DNA of 24,475 nucleotides from a virus. The position numbers and the translations under genes are program-made. This document shows, piece after piece, positions 7,386 to 15,205 of this stretch (its first letter is position 1; every line of letters begins with the position of its first letter). The notes below the pieces were generated by a model, which did no database searches, had not been told where the DNA came from, and worked only from the letters and a program-made list of their open reading frames with translations. Location: positions 1 through 24,475 of the IMG/VR virus record IMGVR_UViG_3300038450_000041. One strand, 5' to 3'.

Positions 7386-8222
7386 TTATCCCTTCATGAC
7401 ATCTTCAAGGGCCTTGCCCGAATACCCCCATGCCGCCGCCGCCCGTTTCGCAAAAGCATCGAGTTCAACACTCTTGTCGGGCTTTTTGGCGGTAGATGAA
7501 GACGGTGCGCCCAAGGGATTCTCGGGAGTCCCGCCCTTTAGAGGATTTTCAGGGGTCTTGCCTTTTGAGATGCGCTGTTCGAGGATGTAAGCCTTGGCTC
7601 GGAAAAAATTGGTCGTGGCGTCTGCCGAAGCACTGTTGGAATACTTCTTGTTGAAAGGCTGTCCGCCTTCGGTTGTGAGTTTTTTAATCTCGGCAACCAT
7701 CGCCGGGTCGGATTCGCCTTTCCCTATTTCCTCGATCACGTTCACATATTCGTGGGCAAAGGCCATAGCTTGACTTTGCGCCTGTGTCTGCCTCTGCTGT
7801 TCGCGCTTTTCGAGGAAGGACAGAAACTCCTTGGTTTCGGTCGGAATGTATTCCGGCTCATCGGTCTGGACTTGACTTTGTTGCTGTTGCTGCGCGGCCT
7901 GGGCAAAGTGGGTAATGATGTCTGTCACCTGCTTTAATTGAGCATTTGACTGCTGGAGCAAGCCCCTCATTTCTTCGAGTTGCTTTTCCTGTGCAGCGAC
8001 TTTCATTCCCAGCTTGGTGCGTGTCGCGTTATCCGTAGGTTCCTCTGCGGGTTCCTGCTCGGTTTCCTTCGGCTTTTCAGCATCGAGTTCTCCGGCCGGT
8101 TTCTCCACGAGGGTTTCTTGGGTTTCTGCCTGTTTGGTCTCCTCCGCCGCACGATGAAGGTCTTCAACCGTTACGTTGATCTCTCCACCACCAGCTTCAG
8201 CCGACACGTTTTCGCCTGCCAT
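7386..8222 (-). CDS. Capsid scaffolding protein, 278 aa
   Basis: The protein is very acidic and Gln-rich, with a disordered N-terminus (residues 1-70, many Glu/Thr/Pro). A coiled-coil follows (KVAAQEKQLEEMRGLLQQSN), then poly-Gln, then more helices, and a positively charged C-terminal region. Low complexity, coiled coil and the place immediately before the capsid gene are the usual signature of phage scaffolding proteins. The motif TPENPL occurs twice in tandem (~residues 223-238). It is the first gene after a strong intrinsic terminator, so a promoter or read-through must supply its transcript. Confidence 0.8.
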   Translation of the reverse strand: MAGENVSAEAGGGEINVTVEDLHRAAEETKQAETQETLVEKPAGELDAEKPKETEQEPAEEPTDNATRTKLGMKVAAQEKQLEEMRGLLQQSNAQLKQVTDIITHFAQAAQQQQQSQVQTDEPEYIPTETKEFLSFLEKREQQRQTQAQSQAMAFAHEYVNVIEEIGKGESDPAMVAEIKKLTTEGGQPFNKKYSNSASADATTNFFRAKAYILEQRISKGKTPENPLKGGTPENPLGAPSSSTAKKPDKSVELDAFAKRAAAAWGYSGKALEDVMKG

Positions 8223-8246
8223 GTTTAATCCTTTATGTTGAGAGTG

Positions 8247-8290
8247 AATAAAAAAAGCCCTCAGACCCGGTTTCCCAGGTAAGAGGGCTT
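8247..8290 (-). terminator. Intrinsic terminator before the scaffold-capsid module
   Basis: On the minus strand AAGCCCTC and GAGGGCTT form the base, an inner ACCTGG/CCGGGT stem (one U-G) is capped by a GAAA tetraloop, and TTTTTTTATT follows. This is a classic rho-independent terminator, placed 25 bases before the scaffold start. It divides the packaging genes from the head genes in the same orientation. Confidence 0.9.
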
Positions 8291-8412
8291 CTGTTGTTCA
8301 GATTGTCCCTGAAACTATTTAGTTAGAGGGCTATGAATGAATTTTTATGCTCTTTCTTCTTTTATCTGGTTCAAATCAGCTTCGGTGATCTGCCGCTCAA
8401 CAATCCATCTCT

Positions 8413-8796
8413 CTATTCAGTCGGTTTTGCAAACCTTAAAGAAACTCCATCGCTTGATATTCTAACATCGATTCTGTCTGCCCTATAACCACCCACAGTT
8501 GTTAAAACATCAGAATCACTTACCCCTGACTCCTCTATCCGTTTTTTAAACTCTCCCCAAGTGGTGATGTGTGGTTTATATCCAGCATCGGACAGCATCT
8601 TGTTTATTTCGTTGTAAGCCTTCCTCCCAACTCCCTTAATTTTAAAAAGTCTATAACTGTGGTTAGCACAATCTTCACAAAGATCTTGTGCCGAACCCAT
8701 TCTGTTGTGATAGTGTTTATCCCACAGAAATATTGCACCGATAGCATTTGTACCCAGCGGTGCTTTGTCAATTATCTCTTTTAATTTCTCATCCAC
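8413..8796 (-). CDS. Small protein with RNA polymerase alpha-CTD-like helix-hairpin-helix, 127 aa
   Basis: Residues ~40-75 (DLCEDCANHSYRLFKIKGVG followed by RKAYNEINKMLSDAGY) resemble the end of the bacterial RNA polymerase alpha C-terminal domain: the turn KGVGRKAYNEI corresponds to the nonspecific DNA-binding (HhH)2-type hairpin. The C-terminal ~50 residues are beta-rich and of unknown function. The start is GTG at 8796 with AGGAGG upstream, 1 base after the stop of the previous small gene. The gene ends about 120 bases before the terminator. A role in modulating transcription is possible but inferred only; HhH domains also occur in DNA repair and packaging proteins. Confidence 0.65.
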   Translation of the reverse strand: MDEKLKEIIDKAPLGTNAIGAIFLWDKHYHNRMGSAQDLCEDCANHSYRLFKIKGVGRKAYNEINKMLSDAGYKPHITTWGEFKKRIEESGVSDSDVLTTVGGYRADRIDVRISSDGVSLRFAKPTE

Positions 8797-8797
8797 T

Positions 8798-8971
8798 TCA
8801 GCCTCCTTTATTTTGGTTGGCTTCCGGCATACGAATGCTTCTGTTCACGTTTATGTTCGGCACACTGCCTGCATTAAAATTCAACTGGATCGAACCATAG
8901 TATTTTTTATCCGTCCATTCGTCAATAAGGCGAATCACAGCTTCTTTAAGATTTTCATTGCTGCATTGCAT
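8798..8971 (-). CDS. DUF2292-like small protein, 57 aa
   Basis: This short gene starts at ATG 8971, inside the end of the upstream gene (17-base overlap), and stops one base before the next GTG. The pattern of an N-terminal helix (LKEAVIRLIDEW), then YYGSIQLNFNAGSVPNINVNRSIR, matches the small DUF2292-type fold seen in phages and bacteria (helix followed by a YGS-I beta hairpin with a central Gly). The function of the family is unknown. The tight spacing on both sides supports it being real. Confidence 0.6.
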   Translation of the reverse strand: MQCSNENLKEAVIRLIDEWTDKKYYGSIQLNFNAGSVPNINVNRSIRMPEANQNKGG

Positions 8972-9260
8972 TTTCAATACCCATTTTTAACTGATAGTGC
9001 ATTGCAATCTTTTTAGCCGCCTCGGTCAACTTGTGGTCGATTATTGCGAATGTGAGCTTTTCCTCATCCGTTGCCACTCGGTTTACAATCCTTCCAAAAA
9101 GAGTCCGCCAGTCCTGCACCCAATCGGACAGGAGTTCTTTACCGACAGGAGTGCTTACAGCCTCAACAAACCCCTGCCCCCGGCCGAGTTCTGAAAGCAT
9201 GGTTGCAGCTTTTTTCTTCCCGAACTTTAAAACGAATTCTTTTAGGTTGAACTCATCCAT
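8955..9260 (-). CDS. Conserved phage protein downstream of portal, 101 aa
   Basis: A small, mostly helical protein with no motif I can name. Residues 7-20 (EFVLKFGKKKAATMLSEL) and 45-95 form amphipathic helices. It overlaps the portal stop by one base (TAATG), so translation is coupled to the portal. Its place among packaging genes suggests an assembly factor, without further evidence. Confidence 0.65.
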   Translation of the reverse strand: MDEFNLKEFVLKFGKKKAATMLSELGRGQGFVEAVSTPVGKELLSDWVQDWRTLFGRIVNRVATDEEKLTFAIIDHKLTEAAKKIAMHYQLKMGIENAMQQ

Positions 9261-11242
9261 TAGTAATATCCCCCTCCAGCCGCCTGTCTTGTCTCAGACT
9301 GCATTGCCCCCTGCGGTATGCCCATTTGGTTGCTTGGCGCACCGCCTCCCTGCGGTACTGCCTGCGCTCCACCGCCGCCTTGTCCCTGTCCGCCTTGCTG
9401 AATAGGCGGGATAGCCGGGTTTAAGAGTTTTCCTGCGTACCGTTCAACGTCTTTGCCCATTAGTTCGGCGGTATCGAGCAAAATATCGCTCAGAAACATG
9501 ATAAATCCGGGCTGGTTGGCAAACATCTGCATGTAAGGCTGGAGCATTTGCATGAAGGTCGTGTTGCTCCTTAGCTTCATTTGCTTGCTCTGCTCCGACT
9601 CAATAGCCTGAGTTACGGGCAGGTAGAAATAATCAAGGTCGGGTCTGAACTTATAAACCTTCTCGCGCATAAGGACAAAACCCGTCTGAGGTTCGGCAAA
9701 TCTCCAGGTCATCTGCTGAATCATCCAGTAAAGGTCGGCATCCCAGGTATTTGTCCAGGTAAGCGCCTTAAAGTGCTGCCGGTTGTCGGTCTTCTGTTCT
9801 GAACCTTGAACTGCTGTCGCCGTAGTCGAAGCCTGGACCGGGAGCCTGCCCATAGTAGTCGGGTAGGTCGCTGTAAGCTGCTGCATCTTATCCGTGAAAA
9901 AGGAAGCCTGCTGCATGGCCCCTTGAATATTGTCCTGGATTTTAAACTCTTGCAGGTCTTCCATGTCCGTCAAGGGGATATTATGGCCCGGCTCGACATA
10001 GAACTGGTCTGAGTTTTCTTCGTAGGCCATTTTCTTGACCTTAAAGAGCGGAATGGTGGCCAGCTTTGTCCGGTCGTTACTCATGTTGATTGTATCGTCC
10101 AGCCCGATTTGCAAATCATGAGCGTGTTTCGCGTCGCCAAATCCGCCGTCTTCTGTCGGGTGGAGGTAGCAAATCCCGCGCAGAAGGGGCCTATAGGGTT
10201 GATTTAAACAGTCGATGTAAGGCGTAGGGTGATAGGCGATAAGGGTCATTTTGCCGTCTGCAAGGGCGTATTCCTGGATTAATTCGGCAAGCTCGGCCTT
10301 ATCCTTCATCTTGCCTTCATCGTCAAAACCCGGTTCGACTTCAATCGGAAGGCCCGTTTCTGGATTTCTTTTTTTTACAATCACCCAGCTCGGCCCGTAT
10401 CTTTTCAGAATATCGAACATGTGCAGGACCGGCTTTTCCATCGGGGCATCGTTTCTGTACTTATTGTATGTGTCCTGGTTGGTTTCGGTCTGCATTGGAG
10501 GCTTTACTTCCTCCAGGATATCGAGATTAAAATAACCGGCCTGGTCCTTTTCCCTCTTCAATCGTTCAAGGCTTTTCTCACACCGGATGATGACAAAGGG
10601 TTTATGCTGAAGCGAATAGGTATAGCTGTCGTCATAGAAGACGTTCCGGTTGTCCAGAATATCGATTTCGAACTGGTCTTTATCTACGGTCTTTTGAGTT
10701 ACAGGTTGGGTTTTCAGCGCCGGGAGTTGCTTTTCCCTGTCGGTAACCGGATCTCCGTGTATGTCCACATCGGATTCCACAAGTTCGTGAGCAACGACGA
10801 TTTCACGCTGTTGCTTATTCCATCGGCATTCGGCGTGGACAAGGCCGGAAAGCCGAGCCAATGACCCGGCCCTGATTCGCTTCTGGTAGTAGAACAGGTC
10901 GCGCCTGTTGAGTGTCTTGTTAATGAGCGTCTTAGCGGCTTCTGCACAGGCCTTGGCTTCATCACTTGCGTCCTCCAAATAGACTTCGGCAAAGTCCCTT
11001 GTCCCAAAGGTCATTGCGGCGTCGAGGGAAGCCTGAGTGAGTTCCTGACTCACGTATTCTGGGATTTTAATGTCTGAAAGCCACTGGTATTCCTTCTCCG
11101 TGCGCTTCTGGTCAAGAAGGTCCACATAGTTTTCGAAGTCGTCAAAGTCCTGCTGACGGTTGGCCTTAGACTGGTCATACTCGCCCTGGACATCTAGGCA
11201 AAGCCTGGTTTCGATTTTTTCTTTAAATTTTCTAGGCATCAT
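9260..11242 (-). CDS. Portal protein (podovirus/P22-SU10-like), 660 aa
   Basis: The length, the position three genes after the large terminase and the layout fit a portal of the P22/SU10 type. The N-terminal helical wing contains VDLLDQKRTEKEYQWLSDIKI and a Pro-Glu-Tyr-Val stretch. A central stem/clip region contains AYHPTPYIDCLNQPYRPL. A tyrosine-rich section RPDLDYFYLPVTQAIESEQS precedes the crown helix MQMLQPYMQMFANQPGFIM. The C-terminal ~45 residues are Gly/Gln-rich and disordered. Portals form dodecameric rings at the unique head vertex. Two adjacent ATGs (11242 and 11239) overlap the stop of the preceding gene. Confidence 0.88.
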   Translation of the reverse strand: MMPRKFKEKIETRLCLDVQGEYDQSKANRQQDFDDFENYVDLLDQKRTEKEYQWLSDIKIPEYVSQELTQASLDAAMTFGTRDFAEVYLEDASDEAKACAEAAKTLINKTLNRRDLFYYQKRIRAGSLARLSGLVHAECRWNKQQREIVVAHELVESDVDIHGDPVTDREKQLPALKTQPVTQKTVDKDQFEIDILDNRNVFYDDSYTYSLQHKPFVIIRCEKSLERLKREKDQAGYFNLDILEEVKPPMQTETNQDTYNKYRNDAPMEKPVLHMFDILKRYGPSWVIVKKRNPETGLPIEVEPGFDDEGKMKDKAELAELIQEYALADGKMTLIAYHPTPYIDCLNQPYRPLLRGICYLHPTEDGGFGDAKHAHDLQIGLDDTINMSNDRTKLATIPLFKVKKMAYEENSDQFYVEPGHNIPLTDMEDLQEFKIQDNIQGAMQQASFFTDKMQQLTATYPTTMGRLPVQASTTATAVQGSEQKTDNRQHFKALTWTNTWDADLYWMIQQMTWRFAEPQTGFVLMREKVYKFRPDLDYFYLPVTQAIESEQSKQMKLRSNTTFMQMLQPYMQMFANQPGFIMFLSDILLDTAELMGKDVERYAGKLLNPAIPPIQQGGQGQGGGGAQAVPQGGGAPSNQMGIPQGAMQSETRQAAGGGYY

Positions 11243-11525
11243 CGGCCTCTATATTTTTGGGAATAAATCCCAAACCCAGACTGTCTTCACAACGATCATC
11301 ACAAAATATTATGTGGCTCTTGCAACTTTCATCGGCTAAAAGAGTAATGTCACCGTTATAATCAGCAATCACCCTAATATTGCCTTTCCCAACATGCAAA
11401 CGGGCAAATCCAGTAAAATGACCCTCTTTGATTTTGCCAGCTTCCACTTCCGCAATAGCCGCCGGGTAAAATTCAAAAAGAACTCTGACTTCATCTTCGC
11501 CCGTTTCAAAGTTTTTCTGCCGCAT
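11232..11525 (-). CDS. Hypothetical protein between zinc ribbon and portal, 97 aa
   Basis: I chose ATG 11525 because it overlaps the preceding stop as TAATG and has AGGGGG 5 bases upstream; a GTG at 11558 would add 11 residues. The protein is a small alpha/beta domain (VRVLFEFYPAAIAEVEAG, then HFTGFARLHVGKGNIRVIAD) with three Cys residues (CKSHIIFCDDRCED) that may bind metal. It overlaps the portal start by 11 bases. I do not recognise the family. Confidence 0.6.
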   Translation of the reverse strand: MRQKNFETGEDEVRVLFEFYPAAIAEVEAGKIKEGHFTGFARLHVGKGNIRVIADYNGDITLLADESCKSHIIFCDDRCEDSLGLGFIPKNIEADDA

Positions 11526-11698
11526 TAGAACCCCCTGACGCCTGCCGTCCACTTCCACATCGGGGCGGGCATGAGTCTTCGCATCTTAGCCCTCTTGCAT
11601 CTCGGGCAAAGCGGCTCTTCTTTTGAATCATTGTTCACAAAGGCTTCTTCGGTAAGGCCGCAGTTATCGCAATGAAAATCAAAAATCCTATAGCCCAT
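11525..11698 (-). CDS. FmdB-type zinc-ribbon miniprotein, 57 aa
   Basis: Read by hand: ATG 11698 overlaps the terminase stop as TGATG, and the stop overlaps the next gene as TAATG, so it is fully embedded in the operon. It has two Cys pairs (C10-xx-C13 in FHCDNCG and C31-xx-C34 in LCPRCKRAKMRRL), then a Pro-rich tail, which is the layout of FmdB/zinc-ribbon proteins frequently encoded beside phage terminase and portal genes. The function in phages is not established; nucleic-acid binding is the usual guess. Confidence 0.8.
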   Translation of the reverse strand: MGYRIFDFHCDNCGLTEEAFVNNDSKEEPLCPRCKRAKMRRLMPAPMWKWTAGVRGF

Positions 11699-13530
11699 CA
11701 TCCCCTCGCTGATTTCATATATTGTTCCCCCATTCGCCTTTCCCGGTAGTCGATCTGCTTATTGAACCGGAAATATGGGTGCTTGTGAAGACACTCAAAC
11801 ACCATCGGCAAATGACTATACTTCTGCTGAGGCGTGTTCTTGTCGTCTTTCGTGGTTACTGCCGCCTGGTCTATCCATTGCTCCCAGGACCACTTTGCAA
11901 AGGATTCAGCCGCCTCATACGCTCCATCCCTGAATATCCAAAGAGTAGGCAAGTTTACTTCCCGGCCATTCTCAATCGTCTTATTATTGAAGGGTTTCCC
12001 GACTCTCCGGGAGTTCTTGAGCCTGACTTTGATCTGGTCGCGCCCGTATTCGCCCTTTGTGTCCCAGGTCTGCCAGTAGCCGCCCGTTCCTATGCCATCC
12101 CGCTTGAGTTCACCAGTCACGCGGTTTATTTCATCAAGATCAGTCGCACCATCCCTTTCGTTAGCCTTAGATAAAGGATCAACCAAGTGCAACCTGAACT
12201 CATAGTCCATGCAGGCGTGCGCGAATTGCTCCATTATTTGAAAGGTAGTAAACTTGTCAGGCGGTATCCCCTTTGCGTACCAGATGAACAATTCGTCAGT
12301 GGGGGACAGCGTACAGGCTCCGCATGCCCAGGGCGTTCGAGGATGGTAGTCAATTCCTCTAAAGTGAGTCCAATACAACGGAACTCGACCCCCTGAAAAA
12401 TATTTTTCTTTGTCGATTGCATGAATTTTCCAATCAAAATCTTTGAGAATCCTACCTGTGGCTTGTCTGTGGATTCCATAACGCCTCGTTGCCACCGTGT
12501 CTTCATCGGCATAGTTAAGGGTGCGCTCTATGGCTTCGGGGCTAAGAGTCGGGTTATCGTCTGTTGCCGCCTGGAAAACAGCTTTGTAGCTTCTCCTGGA
12601 CGAAAACTTTTCAACTCTTTTAGCTTTGTCCTCTTCACCGGAGCGTCCGTAAAAATCGCAAATCGCCTTAGTGCGAACGTAAATTTCAGCCTGTTCGAAC
12701 ACCTCGTCAAACGTCCACGAATTTCTAATGGCGGGAGTGAGGCCGAGTTGAAAATCCCCGTTTTCAGCCATTAGCCGGGGCATCTGCTCTTCGTAAAAGG
12801 GAAAAGGAGGCTCCTCATCGCACATAACGCAAAGACGCTGAGTGCCTGCCGTGCTCTGCATGACCTGAGAATAGCTTACGAACTCGAAAATAATGTCGTG
12901 GCCCGGGTACTGGATAGCGTCTTCACCCGTTCCAAAGACTGAGCCACCGTTTAGATCGGCAATTTTAAGGCTTGAATTGCGCTGAGATATGTCTTTTTTG
13001 ATAAGAAACGGGGGAAGCCATTTTTTTAGCTCGGGATAGGTCCGATTTTTTATTTCTGCGGATTCGACCCCGCTTCCTTCCTTTTCCATCGGCAGATTTT
13101 CACTGCAAAGCCGGTAGATAGTGGTTTTTCGCTCGTGAATCTTGAGCTTTGCACCGCAGGAGCAGGTCAAATTCTGCGGGAACATGACTTTTTGAGGCGA
13201 TGTTTTCTTGTCTTCAGACATTCTGAAGCATTCGCCGTTTTTAAGGAAGAAGAAATGAAGTCCAGGCCAAGGGGCAGGCCGTCCGTAGGTGTGCCCGTTC
13301 TCGCACTCAAAGTAGAGAAAGTTTTTTTCAGGTACAGGATGAGCGCCAATCGCTCTCATTACCTTTTCATGGCACAGAAGGCCGGTCTTCCCGACCTGGT
13401 TCCCGGTAAAAAGAGCAATCTGGTTGTAATACGGCGGCAGTCCATAGAACTGCTTAAAGAGCCATGTGGGTTTGTAGCTCAAAAAGGATGCAAAATCGTT
13501 TAGTTTTTCGACTTCGCTTACTTCAGCCAT
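11698..13530 (-). CDS. terL: Terminase large subunit (ATPase-nuclease), 610 aa
   Basis: The packaging motor. Walker A is GNQVGKT at residues 43-49, and Walker B with catalytic carboxylates is LCVMCDEE at 233-240. An inserted Cys region (C76, C101, C123, C125) suggests a zinc-binding insertion in the ATPase domain. The nuclease half begins with the strand HFRGIDYHP with acidic D394, and HLVDPLSK around D451 is a second probable metal ligand. The start was placed at ATG 13530 because it overlaps the upstream stop (TAATG) and gives a normal N-terminus; an upstream in-frame extension would run through the previous gene. No intein or split is seen. Confidence 0.93.
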   Translation of the reverse strand: MAEVSEVEKLNDFASFLSYKPTWLFKQFYGLPPYYNQIALFTGNQVGKTGLLCHEKVMRAIGAHPVPEKNFLYFECENGHTYGRPAPWPGLHFFFLKNGECFRMSEDKKTSPQKVMFPQNLTCSCGAKLKIHERKTTIYRLCSENLPMEKEGSGVESAEIKNRTYPELKKWLPPFLIKKDISQRNSSLKIADLNGGSVFGTGEDAIQYPGHDIIFEFVSYSQVMQSTAGTQRLCVMCDEEPPFPFYEEQMPRLMAENGDFQLGLTPAIRNSWTFDEVFEQAEIYVRTKAICDFYGRSGEEDKAKRVEKFSSRRSYKAVFQAATDDNPTLSPEAIERTLNYADEDTVATRRYGIHRQATGRILKDFDWKIHAIDKEKYFSGGRVPLYWTHFRGIDYHPRTPWACGACTLSPTDELFIWYAKGIPPDKFTTFQIMEQFAHACMDYEFRLHLVDPLSKANERDGATDLDEINRVTGELKRDGIGTGGYWQTWDTKGEYGRDQIKVRLKNSRRVGKPFNNKTIENGREVNLPTLWIFRDGAYEAAESFAKWSWEQWIDQAAVTTKDDKNTPQQKYSHLPMVFECLHKHPYFRFNKQIDYRERRMGEQYMKSARG

Positions 13531-13823
13531 TAAAGCACCGTAACGTAAAGAATGCCTGCTGTCATGGTTGGAACATAAAACCCGTCCCAGGGCATTTTGT
13601 GTTCGGGATTCGGCCAATCCTCAATTCCCGAAGAGGCATCGTTGCCTGCCGCAACCGAGGTCACTTGCCACTGGATATTGCCACGCCCGTCTTCCACAAC
13701 TAAACTTTGGCCAGCAGCAGTAGGGTGCCATGAAATTCGTCCGATATACACAGGCCCGGTATATTTGCTAGTCGTTCCCGCAGTATCAATTATCCATGTA
13801 CGAGCGCTAAAGTTATTGGCCAT
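13530..13823 (-). CDS. Small beta-rich virion-type protein, 97 aa
   Basis: The pattern RTWIIDTAGT, YIGRISWHP, SLVVEDGRGNIQWQV, then WDGFYVPTMTAGILYVTVL resembles small phage proteins in which an N-terminal strand is followed by a beta-barrel and a conserved final GxLYV strand. They are found near terminase or tail genes and are thought to be structural. It overlaps the terminase start by one base. The exact role is unknown. Confidence 0.7.
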   Translation of the reverse strand: MANNFSARTWIIDTAGTTSKYTGPVYIGRISWHPTAAGQSLVVEDGRGNIQWQVTSVAAGNDASSGIEDWPNPEHKMPWDGFYVPTMTAGILYVTVL

Positions 13824-13834
13824 TTTCGTTCCCC

Positions 13835-14020
13835 TTATTTATAAAAGAATGAACAAGCATCTAACCAATTCTGTTTCCTTTTTCTTAGCAAAAACGGCGG
13901 TATGAGATACGACGGCAAGGAAGTCATAAGCCCCCAGGAGCTATAAAGATTAGCCGTCTGGTCAGCGTTTGCCGCCCCGTAAAATCCGAATCCCACAAAT
14001 GCCTTTGTATTTACTGCCAT
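13835..14020 (-). CDS. Small hydrophobic protein, paralogue of its upstream neighbour, 61 aa
   Basis: The start ATG at 14020 lies inside the end of the upstream gene (10-base overlap) and has GGTGGGA in front. The N-terminal 40 residues (MAVNTKAFVGFGFYGAANAD, then QTANLYSSWGLMTSL) align closely with the next gene's VAVNYMAMLSWGMYGGATAS and QRANLFASWGLMQSL. The middle is a Gly/Ala/Phe-rich segment that could be a membrane or packing helix. The C-terminus is basic-aromatic (RKRKQNWLDACSFFYK). Function unknown. Confidence 0.65.
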   Translation of the reverse strand: MAVNTKAFVGFGFYGAANADQTANLYSSWGLMTSLPSYLIPPFLLRKRKQNWLDACSFFYK

Positions 14021-14211
14021 AGTCCCACCAGTGACCGGCTTCCCGTTCGCGGCCCGAAAGTGCGCCTGAAAAAGATCGTGACAACGGCGGAAATCAAAGA
14101 CTGCATCAGTCCCCAACTGGCAAAAAGGTTTGCTCGCTGCGAAGCCGTAGCACCGCCGTACATGCCCCAAGAGAGCATTGCCATATAATTAACAGCCACA
14201 GTTCCCCTCAT
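14011..14211 (-). CDS. Small hydrophobic protein, tandem paralogue, 66 aa
   Basis: The upstream copy of the tandem pair. It shares the core AVN-x-MGxYGGA-ASQRANLFASWGLM with the 61-aa gene, but its C-terminus diverges (TIFFRRTFGPRTGSRSLVG). The start is ATG 14211. The HNH gene on the opposite strand begins 110 bases away, so this gene may have lost its normal upstream neighbour to that insertion. Function unknown; the pair could be small membrane or virion proteins. Confidence 0.6.
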   Translation of the reverse strand: MRGTVAVNYMAMLSWGMYGGATASQRANLFASWGLMQSLISAVVTIFFRRTFGPRTGSRSLVGLWQ

Positions 14212-14252
14212 TTCTTATTTGCAAAATGTTCATGCCTGTTGTATAAAAGAAC

Positions 14253-14315
14253 GAGCCGGTGAAGTGGTTGCACACCTCAACGGCTCTAACCAATCCTCTT
14301 ACTAGCGGGAGTAAG
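14253..14315 (+). promoter_or_regulatory. Hairpins in the leader of the plus-strand HNH gene
   Basis: Two stems precede the gene: GAGCCG (14253-14258) with CGGCTC (14281-14286), which can be extended inward with a mismatch, and CTTACT (14298-14303) with AGTAAG (14310-14315). The loop and inner arm of the second contain the ribosome site GGGAG (14307-14311), so it may lower translation, as at the other HNH gene. Confidence 0.45.
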
Positions 14316-14320
14316 TAGTC

Positions 14321-14839
14321 ATGGCTGAGTCCGAGAATACAATCCCTTACGGTTGCTGTCAATGTGGGTGTGGGCAAAAGACTGCATTGGCGAAATGTAC
14401 TCGTTCCGAGAGAGGAAACATCAAAGGAGAACCCGTAAGATTTATCAGTGGCCACAATCCGCAATCGCCTCATCGAAACTGGAAAGGAGGCAAGCATGTA
14501 GAATCTGATCGTCCCAATCGTGTCAGAGTATGGATGCCGAATCATCCAAGAGCGAATACCAATGGCTATGTTCGAGAACACATTCTGATAGCAGAAAGAG
14601 TCCTTGATAAACCGTTGCCCAACGGAACCGAAGTACATCATCATAGCCCTACTGATTTGGTAATATGTGAAGATCATGCCTATCACATGCTTATCCATCA
14701 GCGCGCCCATGCGTATTACGCTTGCGGGAATGCAGACTGGTTGAAATGCAATTATTGCAAGCAATATAAGGCTCCCGAAAAGGTCAAAAGATACTCCAAT
14801 GGAACTTATTACTGTCTGACCCATTTACAGCCTGAATAA
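14321..14839 (+). CDS. HNH homing endonuclease on the opposite strand, 172 aa
   Basis: The N-terminal zinc motif GCCQCGCGQKT (C12, C13, C15, C17) and a basic GHN-x-HRNWKGG linker precede the HNH core: NGYVREHILIAERVL, NGTEVHHH (H107/H108), EDHAYHMLIHQRAHA, then a last Cys set (CNYCKQY, YYCLTH). This is the common N-terminal-zinc type of phage HNH endonuclease. It is transcribed against all neighbouring genes and its last 15 bases overlap the end of the converging 126-aa gene. That fits a selfish insertion between late genes. GGGAG lies 9 bases before the ATG. It may cut DNA of related phages at this junction. Confidence 0.9.
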   Translation: MAESENTIPYGCCQCGCGQKTALAKCTRSERGNIKGEPVRFISGHNPQSPHRNWKGGKHVESDRPNRVRVWMPNHPRANTNGYVREHILIAERVLDKPLPNGTEVHHHSPTDLVICEDHAYHMLIHQRAHAYYACGNADWLKCNYCKQYKAPEKVKRYSNGTYYCLTHLQPE

Positions 14840-15205
14840 CCACCTTCCAAACCGTTGCAGCCAGTTAAGAGGGCGCTGCATCTTTGCGATTATTTCGGAA
14901 GCCGCTGCATCCCTGTGAGTCTTCATAAGCTGGTTAAAAAAGGCTTCGAGCTTTACCACTGAATCGGTAAGCTCAACCTTGTGCAAGTGCGTCGCTACTT
15001 CGAGCAGATAATGGTCGAGGTCTGCACCGCTCGCAAAAGTCTTTCCGCGCTCGATTTCGTCGTAGACCGAAAGAACGGCCTGATCGATGTGGGAGCGCGG
15101 GATAGATTTTGAGAGCAACCATTTCACTTGCCCCTCGACGGTCCTGAGAGGCGTGCCGTCAGGTTGCGGCTCACTGTAAGGTGCTAAAAGTTCAGTTAGG
15201 TTCAT
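14825..15205 (-). CDS. Hypothetical phage protein, 126 aa
   Basis: An all-helical, charged protein (LRTVEGQVKWLLSKSIPRSH, IDQAVLSVYDEIERG, LDHYLLEVATHLHKVEL) with a C-terminal WLQRFGRWLFRL amphipathic/basic end. It overlaps the preceding gene by 4 bases and is convergent with the HNH gene. The location between surface proteins and the terminase module suggests a minor virion or assembly protein. No family recognised. Confidence 0.65.
   Translation of the reverse strand: MNLTELLAPYSEPQPDGTPLRTVEGQVKWLLSKSIPRSHIDQAVLSVYDEIERGKTFASGADLDHYLLEVATHLHKVELTDSVVKLEAFFNQLMKTHRDAAASEIIAKMQRPLNWLQRFGRWLFRL

Noticed and set aside
8345-8416. Short minus frame ending WIVERQITEADLNQIKEERA
   Set aside because: Looks protein-like and could be a decayed C-terminus, but only 23 codons are open and there is no start codon; not enough to call a gene.
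13531-13617. 29-residue N-terminal extension of the terminase
   Set aside because: It lies wholly within the upstream gene and the TAATG overlap gives a better start.
14189-14824. Minus-strand open frame of 211 codons
   Set aside because: Antisense to the clearly recognised HNH gene; shadow frame.
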